This document shows, in pieces, positions 31,746-37,779 of a DNA stretch of 37,779 nucleotides. The notes beneath the pieces were generated by a model, which had not been told where the DNA came from, made no database searches, and saw only the letters and a list, made by a program, of their open reading frames with translations. The position numbers were made by a program, and so were the translations under genes. Source of the stretch: Thermoplasmatales archaeon SW_10_69_26 (GTDB lineage: Archaea; Thermoplasmatota; SW-10-69-26); NCBI GenBank assembly GCA_003009755.1, contig PXUB01000016.1:1-37779 (forward strand). The letters are read 5' to 3'. Numbering within the stretch: position 1 is the first letter of the stretch; the number at the start of each line of letters is the position of its first letter.

Positions 31746-31855
31746 AGTACCACCGACCACAGCGGCTGCCACGGGAAGAACGCTACGCTCTCGCTCGACC
31801 CTCGCTCCGATCGACCTCGTCGGGCCGCCTTGTCCCAGGCCACCACCCGAACCCT

Positions 31856-31862
31856 CATAACG
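31856..31862 (+). promoter_or_regulatory. TATA-like box CATAACG of the ABC exporter gene
   Basis: Centred about 27 bases before the GTG at 31886, again with no ribosome binding site, so a leaderless message is likely. Confidence 0.5.
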
Positions 31863-31885
31863 CTCGAGCCCCAAGCACCGGACAC

Positions 31886-33829
31886 GTGCCACGACCTCCG
31901 TCCACGAACGACGCGGGCCTCAAGGAGCTTCGCGACGAGACCCCGCAGGCCTTCCTTCGCCTGTTGTTCCGCTACGGACGCCGCCATTCGCCGATCCTGG
32001 CCACCGGCGTCTTCACGGGGATCGTGGCTCGCGCCCTCGAGCTGTTGCCGGCCTTCCTGCTCGGCCTCAGCCTCGACACCGTGTTCTACAGCTCGCGTGC
32101 CTTCGCCGTGCCCGGCTGGCCGGCCGCCTGGACCCCCACCGACCCCACCGGTCAACTCGTCCTGCTCGGCAGCTTGATCGGCGTGGCCTACGTGGGATCC
32201 GCCGGGTTGGGCTGGCTGAACGGCTGGGCCTGGAACCGGTTGGCCCAGCACATGCAACACGAGGTCCGCACCGACGCCTACGCCGCCATGCAGGAGCTGG
32301 AGGTCTCCTTCTTCGACGAGCGGCAGACCGGCGAGCTGATGAGCGTGCTCAACAACGACGTCAACCAGCTCGAGCGGTTCCTCAAGCACGGCCTCAACAT
32401 GGGGTTCCGCATCGTCGTCCTCATCGGCGGCATGGCGGCCGTCATGTTCCTGCTCAACTGGCAACTGGCCCTCATCCCGCTGTTGTTCATCCCGGCGCTG
32501 GGCCTGGCCAGCTTCTGGTTCGTCGACCGGATCTACCCCAAGTACCAGGCCGTCCGCTCGGCCGTCGGCGAGCTCAACTCCCGGTTGGAGAACAACCTCG
32601 GCGGCATCGAGGTCGTCAAGGCCTACCGCCGGGAACCCTTCGAGCGCGAACGCGTCGAGGAGGCCAGCGAGGGCTACCGCGACGCGCAGTGGGACGCGAT
32701 CACGACCCGCATCCGATTCTTCCCCGCCCTGCGACTGCTCACGGCCAGCGGTTTCCTCGCCACGTTCTTCGTCGGCGGCCTGTGGGTCGTCGGGTCCGCG
32801 CCAGCGTTCTTCGCCGGCACCCTGACGGCCGGCACGCTCGTCACGTTCCTCCTCTACACGCGCCGGTTCATGTGGCCGATGCGCGAGTTCGGCCGCATCG
32901 TCAACGACCACCAGTACGCCGAGGCCGCCAGCGAACGCATCCTCGGCCTCCTCGACCGCCCGCCCAGCATCCACACGGCCGAGGACGCCATCGAGCTGCA
33001 AGCCGTGGCCGGCCACGTGAGCTACGAGAACGTGTCCTTCGCCTACCGCGGCGCCGACGAGCCGGCGCTGGAGAACATCGACCTGGACATCGATCCCGGC
33101 GCCACCGTCGGCCTCGCCGGCCCCACCGGCGGCGGCAAGACCACGATCACCAAGCTGTTGCTCCGCTTCCACGACCCCGACGAGGGCAGCCTCCGCCTCG
33201 ACGGGGTCGACCTCCGCGAGGCCGACCTGGCCAGCCTGCGCGAACGGGTCAGCCGCGTCCGCCAGGACGCCTACCTGTTCCACGGCACCGTCGCCGAGAA
33301 CGTCGCCTACGGCGCCGCCGACGCCGACCGGGACGACGTGCGTCGAGCCGCCGAGCGCGCCGGCGCCCACGAGTTCGTCGACGAGCTGCCCGAGGGCTAC
33401 GATACCATGGTCGGCGAGCGCGGCGTCAAGCTCTCCGGCGGGCAACGCCAACGCATCGCGCTGGCCCGGGCGCTCGTCTCCGATCCCGACGTCTTGATCC
33501 TCGACGAAGCCACCAGCCACGTCGACAACGAGACGGAAGCGATCATCCAGGAGCGCCTGGCCGAGGTCACCGAACCGATCACGACGATCGTCGTGGCCCA
33601 CCGCCTGTCCACGGTCCGCGACGCCGACCGTATCGTGGTCGTCGACGAGGGCCGCGTGCTCGAGCAGGGGACCCACGACGAGCTGCTCGCCAGCGGCGGG
33701 CTGTACGCCACGCTGTGGAACGTGCAAGCCGGCCAGATCACGAACGGCGACGCGACGGGGACCACCGTCGAGGGCGGCCAAGCCGGCGAGCCGTGGGCCC
33801 AGCCGCCGAAGAAGGATCCCGAGCGGTAG
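31886..33829 (+). CDS. ABC exporter (transmembrane and ATPase domains fused)
   Basis: A 647-residue half-transporter. The membrane domain (about residues 40-350) has six helices, for example GVFTGIVARALELLPAFLLG and VVLIGGMAAVMFLLNWQLAL, with the coupling-helix region EVSFFDERQTGELMSVLNND near 135. The ATPase domain shows Walker A GPTGGGKTT near 412, signature LSGGQRQRIALARAL near 517, Walker B VLILDEATSHVDNE near 537 and the switch His in VVAHRLSTVRDADRI. It is of the MsbA/lipid-multidrug exporter type and probably works as a homodimer; the substrate is unknown. The GTG start is supported by the promoter box. It may work with the upstream RND exporter in envelope lipid traffic. Confidence 0.92.
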   Translation: MPRPPSTNDAGLKELRDETPQAFLRLLFRYGRRHSPILATGVFTGIVARALELLPAFLLGLSLDTVFYSSRAFAVPGWPAAWTPTDPTGQLVLLGSLIGVAYVGSAGLGWLNGWAWNRLAQHMQHEVRTDAYAAMQELEVSFFDERQTGELMSVLNNDVNQLERFLKHGLNMGFRIVVLIGGMAAVMFLLNWQLALIPLLFIPALGLASFWFVDRIYPKYQAVRSAVGELNSRLENNLGGIEVVKAYRREPFERERVEEASEGYRDAQWDAITTRIRFFPALRLLTASGFLATFFVGGLWVVGSAPAFFAGTLTAGTLVTFLLYTRRFMWPMREFGRIVNDHQYAEAASERILGLLDRPPSIHTAEDAIELQAVAGHVSYENVSFAYRGADEPALENIDLDIDPGATVGLAGPTGGGKTTITKLLLRFHDPDEGSLRLDGVDLREADLASLRERVSRVRQDAYLFHGTVAENVAYGAADADRDDVRRAAERAGAHEFVDELPEGYDTMVGERGVKLSGGQRQRIALARALVSDPDVLILDEATSHVDNETEAIIQERLAEVTEPITTIVVAHRLSTVRDADRIVVVDEGRVLEQGTHDELLASGGLYATLWNVQAGQITNGDATGTTVEGGQAGEPWAQPPKKDPER

Positions 33830-34479
33830 AAGCCGGCAACCAGCTACCGTCGATCGCGGGGGTCGCGTGTCGGGCAGCCGGCCGCTCACGGGACGCACCG
33901 TGGGCGGCGAGCGAGGGCGGGCGGCGACCGATGGGTCGGACCGAGAGAGCGTGGGGCGACCGCGGCAGGGCTGGGTGCCGAACGCGAGATCTCGATCGGG
34001 CAAGGGCCGGCTGACGGTCGCCAACGATCCGACGAACCCGAGTGAACAGCGATATCGCTGGCCCCGCTTGCTCAGCGGGCTCCCAACCCCCGCCCCCTCC
34101 GCGCCCTGCCTGCCTCTGGCCTCGACTGGGGCGAAAAGACGAGGGCGACCCGCGTGAGCGGCCACCATCGGCCGCCGGGCGGGCCCATGCCAGCCTGGCC
34201 AGACCGCCGGCAGGGTCACCCGACGGGGTGATGGGATCGGGCAAAAGCCTGGTCCCGACGTGACGCAAAGGGACCACATGGGTTCCGGAGCCGGGGCTCT
34301 CGGAGCGTTGCGTTCTCGTATCGAACCTCCGCGGTCAGCACCCAGTGCTGAGCGGTCGCTGGCAAGAAGCGCGAAGCAGCGGTACCCTCTGCGGTACCGC
34401 GATGCAGCGGGACGCGGCCAGCGTGACCGGCTCAGGCCACGGTCTCGATGGGAGACCATGAGGGAGCCGCCCGCCCGAG
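33830..34479. other. 650-bp region without a recognisable gene
   Basis: I see no convincing ORF or tRNA. The landmarks are a 14-base perfect palindrome CAGCGATATCGCTG (34047-34060), GCGGTACC repeated near 34380-34398, and a G+C-rich stretch with many short complementary segments. A structured RNA is possible but I cannot assign RNase P or SRP RNA: the conserved GGAAAGUCC and SRP domain IV motifs were not found. Confidence 0.4.
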
Positions 34480-34986
34480 CTACTCCCCGATGGACCAGAT
34501 CTCGTCGCCGACGTGGTGCCAGATCGAGATCGCCTTGCCGCTGGAGGCGTCGACCATCTCGGGTCCGTCGACGAGCGCGTGCCCGATGCCGAGCGGTTGC
34601 TCGTGCTCGATGTCGACGACCCACACGAGATCGCCGTCCTGGATGGCGTCGTCGGCGTCGGTGATGCCGGGGCTCATCACGTCGGCTCCGTTGCGCAGGT
34701 GGGGGACGGCCCCCATGTCGACGGTGACCCGCCCCTCTGCGGGTCGGTGCTGGAGGAGCGCGCGAAGCGTCGGCGTGGCCTCGTCGACGTCGGAACCCTC
34801 GAGCACGACGAGCACGTTGCCCTCGTGCAGCAACAGCTCGTAGGGCCCGGCGCGGGCCTTCTCGACGAGCGCGTCGCCGTCCTCGGGCAGCGGTCGGATG
34901 CCGAGGTGGTCGTCGACGCGTTCGTTGGCCTCGCGGATGTCGTCCCCGCTGATCGGGTGCCGGTTCTTCAGCGTCAGGTCGGCCAT
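34480..34986 (-). CDS. PUA-domain RNA-binding protein
   Basis: A 168-residue protein. The N-terminal half (LTLKNRHPISGDDIREANER) is the pre-PUA domain seen in archaeal MCT-1/Tma20-like proteins, and residues ~85-165 form the PUA domain: GRVTVDMGAVPHLRNGADVM with the usual PGI (VMSPGITDADDAIQDGDLVW), then VDIEHEQPLGIGHALV. PUA domains bind structured RNA such as tRNA or rRNA; related factors act in translation initiation or ribosome recycling. ATG 34986 lies 27 bases from CTAAGG (35011-35016), a leaderless arrangement. Confidence 0.88.
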   Translation of the reverse strand: MADLTLKNRHPISGDDIREANERVDDHLGIRPLPEDGDALVEKARAGPYELLLHEGNVLVVLEGSDVDEATPTLRALLQHRPAEGRVTVDMGAVPHLRNGADVMSPGITDADDAIQDGDLVWVVDIEHEQPLGIGHALVDGPEMVDASSGKAISIWHHVGDEIWSIGE

Positions 34987-35180
34987 CGCATACGGCGATG
35001 ACGGCTTGCGCCTTAGCTGTGGGGTTGCCCCGTCCGTCGGGTCGAGGTCCCTCGCACGGGCCGGGCAGCGTCCCCGTTCGTCGAGACCGGCTCGACGCGG
35101 GCGTTGGGACGTAGGCTCGGTCGAGGCTTGAGCCTACCGGACGCCCAACATTCATTCTTTCATGCTAGTCTTTGTCGCCG
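34987..35180. promoter_or_regulatory. Divergent promoter region of the PUA and subtilase genes
   Basis: CTAAGG (minus strand, 35011-35016) serves the PUA gene. TTCATTCTTTCATG (35151-35164) is unusually AT-rich and lies about 24 bases before the subtilase GTG at 35181. Confidence 0.45.
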
Positions 35181-36419
35181 GTGAGTGGCTTGACCAAACC
35201 AAGGGTTTCCAGCGGAGTCCTGGGGTTGTTGCTGGTTCTCGGACTGGCGATCGGTACCGCCCCGTTCTCCGCCCAGGCTGGGAGTGGCACAGTGGAGAAA
35301 GACAAGGACACGACGAAAGCTCTCTTCGAGGACGGGATCCCGGACGACATCGAGAGCTGGGCCGAGGACAACGGCGCGACGGTGAACGCGCAGGAAGAGC
35401 GGATCGACTACGTCCGATTCGCCCTCGACTCGGATACGGAAGGGGACGAGTTCCTCGACAAGCTCCGGAACCGGTCCGACGTCACGTGGGCGAACTACGA
35501 TGCTTTCGCCCGGACGACGCTGGTACCGAACGATCCCGCCTGGCCGGTCCAGTACGGACCGAGAATCATCGACGCCCCCGAGGCGTGGAACAAGACGACC
35601 GGCGACGACGCCGTTCGCCTGGCGGTCCTCGACACCGGGGTCGACGGGACGCACCCCGACCTCGACGCCCCCTGCGGTCTCGACCGCGGCAGCGACTCGA
35701 ACGGACACGGAACACACGTCTCGGGGATCGCTGCCGCCGAGATCGACAACGGCGGCCACATCGCTGGCATGGCGCAAATCGATCTGGAGTCGTACCCGGT
35801 CTGCGACAACAACGGCCGCTGTCGGATCAGCGACATCGCCCTGAACATCGTCGAGGCGTCGGCATCCGGCGTCGACGTGATCTCCATGAGCCTCGGCGGG
35901 GACTGCGAGACGGACGACAGCGCGTTCTGCCGAGGCCTCCAGGAGGCCATCGACTTCGCCTGGCAGAACAACGTCGTGGTGGTCGCCGCCTCGGGGAACG
36001 ACGGACGCGAGCGTGACGTCTCCGAACCCGGCTCGATGGATCACGTGGTCGCGGTCGGCTCCGTCGACGCCGACAAGAACCGCTCCTCGTTCTCCAACGG
36101 TGGCTTCGGGCTCGACCTCGTCGCCGCCGGCGAGGACGTCCGGTCGACGGTCCCGAGCACGAGCGGCGTCTGCGGACCCGAGGCCGACCTCATGTGCAAC
36201 CTGACCGGCACCAGCATGGCCACGCCTCACGTCTCCGGGCTCGCGTCCCTCCTGCGGAGCGTCTGTCCGTCGCTGGCCAACGACCGGGTCGTCGACGTCC
36301 TGACGGACAATACCGAGGACCTGGGGGACGGCGGATGGGACCGGCTCTACGGGTACGGGTTACCGAACGCGGACGTGGCGTTGACGGACGCGGAGAGCCG
36401 CTGCGACGGCTCGCTGTAG
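35181..36419 (+). CDS. Secreted subtilisin-like serine protease (S8)
   Basis: A 412-residue subtilase with a signal peptide (SGVLGLLLVLGLAIGTAPFS), a propeptide of about 90 residues and a catalytic domain. The triad is visible: Asp in LAVLDTGVDGTHPDLDAP near residue 152, His in SNGHGTHVSGIAAAEI near 178 and Ser in NLTGTSMATPHVSGLA near 343. The oxyanion-hole Asn lies in VVVAASGNDGRERD near 275. Five or more Cys (APCGLD, YPVCDNNGRC, GDCETDDS, FCRG) suggest disulfides in the exported enzyme. There is no visible C-terminal anchor. Start GTG 35181 fits the AT box; TTG 35172 adds three residues. A terminator follows at once. Confidence 0.92.
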   Translation: MSGLTKPRVSSGVLGLLLVLGLAIGTAPFSAQAGSGTVEKDKDTTKALFEDGIPDDIESWAEDNGATVNAQEERIDYVRFALDSDTEGDEFLDKLRNRSDVTWANYDAFARTTLVPNDPAWPVQYGPRIIDAPEAWNKTTGDDAVRLAVLDTGVDGTHPDLDAPCGLDRGSDSNGHGTHVSGIAAAEIDNGGHIAGMAQIDLESYPVCDNNGRCRISDIALNIVEASASGVDVISMSLGGDCETDDSAFCRGLQEAIDFAWQNNVVVVAASGNDGRERDVSEPGSMDHVVAVGSVDADKNRSSFSNGGFGLDLVAAGEDVRSTVPSTSGVCGPEADLMCNLTGTSMATPHVSGLASLLRSVCPSLANDRVVDVLTDNTEDLGDGGWDRLYGYGLPNADVALTDAESRCDGSL

Positions 36420-36435
36420 CCCGCGGTGCCAGCGG

Positions 36436-36478
36436 GGACCGGCCCCGCCGGTCCGCTTCCTCCCGTCTTCTTTTTTCC
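36436..36478 (+). terminator. Hairpin plus T-run after the subtilase gene
   Basis: GGACCGGC (36436-36443) pairs perfectly with GCCGGTCC (36447-36454), followed by pyrimidines and TCTTCTTTTTTCC (36467-36478). This hairpin-plus-U-tract arrangement suits transcription termination. Confidence 0.65.
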
Positions 36479-36582
36479 AATCTCGTCGAGCCCCCGACCG
36501 GCGGTGATCCTGCAGCGCCCGGCCGCGGTCCCATCGTCCTCCGGCCGCTCGTCGATCCTGCAGGCTACACGGTCGGATCAAG

Positions 36583-36611
36583 CGACCCCGGGTAGCCTTG
36601 TTGGGGGGTCG
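36583..36611 (-). terminator. Hairpin downstream of the cysteine-rich repeat gene
   Basis: CGACCCC (36583-36589) and GGGGTCG (36605-36611) form a 7-bp stem four bases beyond the TAG of the minus-strand gene. There is no T-run, so it could be a terminator or a 3' stabiliser. Confidence 0.4.
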
Positions 36612-36615
36612 TCGC

Positions 36616-37554
36616 CTATCCGGGCACGGAGGCCGTCAACAGCTCCGAGAGGGAGACGGCCGTGCAGCTCGCGACCGGAACCCCGCACGATCCCTGGCCG
36701 GCCTCGTTCGACGCGTCACCCGTCCCGCTCGCTGCGAGGCAGCCAGCGCCCGGGTCGCCGCAGGAACTCTCGCCGGCCTCGTTCGAGGCGTTCCCCGTGC
36801 CACTAAGGGCCACGCACCCGACACCGAGGTCTCCGCAGGCTTCGTCGCCGGCCTCGTTCGAGGCGTTCCCCGTGCCACTAAGGGCCACGCACCCGGCGAC
36901 GAGGGCTCCGCAGGACGGCGACAGGGACCCCTCGGCGCCGTTCGAGGCGTTCCCCGTGCCACTGAGGGCGAGGCACCCGGCACCCGTGGAGCCGCAGGAT
37001 GCTCCCGTGGATCCACCGGCTCGGTTCGAGGCGTTCCCCGTCCCGCTCGCGGCCACGCAGCCGACACCGGTTCGGCCGCACGACTCGTCGGCGCCCTCGT
37101 TCCGCGCGTGCCCGTCGAGGCTGACGGCCACGCAACCGACACCGAGGCTCCCGCAGGTCACCTGGCCCTCCGAGGCGTCGTTGCTCGCGTTGCAGGTCCC
37201 GCTGACGGCGACGCAGCCAACTCCGACACGCCCACAGCCGACGGAGCCCGCCTCGTTGTCGGCGTCGCCGGTCCCGCTGACGGCCACGCAACCGACCCCC
37301 ACGAAGCCACAACCGCGATCGCCGGCCTCGTTCGAGGCGTTGCCAGTACCGCTCGCGGTCACGCACGCGCTGGGACCAGTGCAGTCCGTGCCTTGAGCGT
37401 CGCCCCGCACGCTGAGACTGGCCACGGTTCCGCACGTGTCGTCCTTGAGGCTCGCCTCCACCGGCTGGCAACCGTCGGCGAGGGCGACGGGAGCGACTCC
37501 CGGGAAGGCGGCGGCGACGAGCAGCACGGTACAGCACACGACGGGTGATTCCAT
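36616..37554 (-). CDS. Secreted Cys-rich repeat protein with N-glycosylation sequons in most repeats
   Basis: A 312-residue protein starting MESPVVCCTVLLVAAAFPGV with a signal peptide ending near ALADG. After a Cys-containing lead-in, about ten repeats of 24-28 residues follow with the consensus CGxxGxGCVAxSGTGNASNEAG. Each repeat has two Cys spaced CGx5C and most carry NAS, an N-glycosylation sequon. The even length, paired Cys and Gly/Ser/Val pattern suggest a disulfide-braced beta-solenoid or stacked-coil fibre. I recognise no known family. Some repeats are identical at the DNA level. The ATG at 37554 begins the signal peptide, with GTTCTTACG near 37588-37596 as a likely promoter. Confidence 0.78.
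   Translation of the reverse strand: MESPVVCCTVLLVAAAFPGVAPVALADGCQPVEASLKDDTCGTVASLSVRGDAQGTDCTGPSACVTASGTGNASNEAGDRGCGFVGVGCVAVSGTGDADNEAGSVGCGRVGVGCVAVSGTCNASNDASEGQVTCGSLGVGCVAVSLDGHARNEGADESCGRTGVGCVAASGTGNASNRAGGSTGASCGSTGAGCLALSGTGNASNGAEGSLSPSCGALVAGCVALSGTGNASNEAGDEACGDLGVGCVALSGTGNASNEAGESSCGDPGAGCLAASGTGDASNEAGQGSCGVPVASCTAVSLSELLTASVPG
36770..36895. repeat. Two perfect 51-bp direct repeats inside the Cys-rich gene
   Basis: Bases 36770-36820 and 36845-36895 are identical, offset by 75 bases (exactly 25 codons, one repeat unit). Other units are similar but diverged. This suggests recent expansion by unequal exchange or slippage without frame loss. Confidence 0.75.
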
Positions 37555-37779
37555 CCGAAACTTCCAGCGATCGAAGGAATCGCGGACGTAAGAACCTGTT
37601 CCCGCCGGGTCGCCGTCCCGTGAGCAATCCACCGAGGTCGTTGACGAACCCAACGGCCCGGAGGAGAACCTCACCACACCCCCGGACCAGCCGACGCGCA
37701 GCTGGCGTCGACACACAAGGCGCGGGGGCCAAGAAGGGTGAAGAACGGGCCCTCGTTGGCAGGAATGGTAGATTCACGT
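37555..37779. other. Upstream region of the Cys-rich gene to the window edge
   Basis: GTTCTTACG on the minus strand (about 37588-37596) is the likely promoter box of the repeat-protein gene. I see no supported gene in the last 180 bases. Confidence 0.35.

Noticed and set aside
33830-34479. RNase P RNA or SRP RNA in the 650-bp gap
   Set aside because: The conserved core motifs of either RNA were not found by eye on either strand; a model search would be needed.
31562-35155. Very long open frame (about 1200 codons) on the minus strand
   Set aside because: It runs antisense to the ABC exporter and across the PUA gene; GC-rich codon structure makes such mirror frames common. No domain is recognisable.

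Overview
The window is very GC-rich (roughly two thirds G+C by eye) and dense in genes that are diagnostic of Archaea: a CTP-dependent riboflavin kinase with an N-terminal helix-turn-helix, the SPOUT tRNA methyltransferase Trm56, transcription factor TFE, the archaeal/plant-type D-aminoacyl-tRNA deacylase, a DRG GTPase, a long archaeal FKBP isomerase, a PAC2-family proteasome-assembly-chaperone-like protein and PUA and CBS proteins. Many starts lie 25-30 bases downstream of a short AT-rich box, so much transcription looks leaderless. Acidic proteins and aerobic heterotrophic genes (histidine breakdown, acyl-CoA dehydrogenases with their electron transfer flavoprotein, succinyl-CoA synthetase) suggest a high-GC, probably salt-tolerant, heterotrophic archaeon. 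My best guess is a high-GC Thermoplasmatota-like lineage, but that placement is inference.

Layout. 1-2584: two co-oriented envelope genes (lipoprotein and secreted protein). 2699-4921: divergent histidine-degradation pair. 5080-7758: information-processing cluster (wHTH, RibK, Trm56, TFE, HD hydrolase). 7854-9391: two family-2 glycosyltransferases. 9519-11091: helix-hairpin-helix protein and an acyl-CoA dehydrogenase. 11098-12916: M28-like lipoprotein, a small protein and a secreted protein. 13150-15924: CBS-HPF fusion, class II glutamine amidotransferase, SRPBCC protein. 16201-17408: a gene-poor island with tRNA-Leu(UAG), a tandem array of structured repeats grown from the tRNA 3' end, and a 672-bp mobile-like element. 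17409-21559: membrane protein, DRG, D-aminoacyl-tRNA deacylase, FKBP. 21787-24786: sucCD and PAC2. 24794-28699: surface protein with a C-terminal sorting signal, then an acyl-CoA dehydrogenase/etfBA operon. 28715-33829: RND-type exporter with zinc ribbons, small membrane protein, ABC exporter. 34480-37554: PUA protein, secreted subtilase, and a cysteine-rich repeat protein with a sequon in most repeats.

Two kinds of unexplained structure stand out. First, three related elements (101, 672 and 159 bp) share terminal inverted repeats TAG(A/C)CTGCCGG and are bounded by TA on both sides. Two of them supply the TAG stop codons of neighbouring genes; the reconstructed empty site of the 101-bp copy is a convergent gene pair sharing one TA in overlapping stop codons. 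Because the element begins with G after the duplicated TA, insertion into a TAA or TAG stop always regenerates TAG. Second, directly after tRNA-Leu, the tRNA 3' end becomes an 18-bp perfect inverted repeat whose core recurs three times. Each of the first two intervening segments folds into two further hairpins, and all five base pairs that differ between them are compensated.

Metabolically, histidine breakdown and acyl-CoA oxidation would feed reduced ETF and the succinyl-CoA step of the TCA cycle. The surface and secreted proteins (lipoproteins, subtilase, repeat protein, sortase-type anchor) indicate a large extracellular investment.
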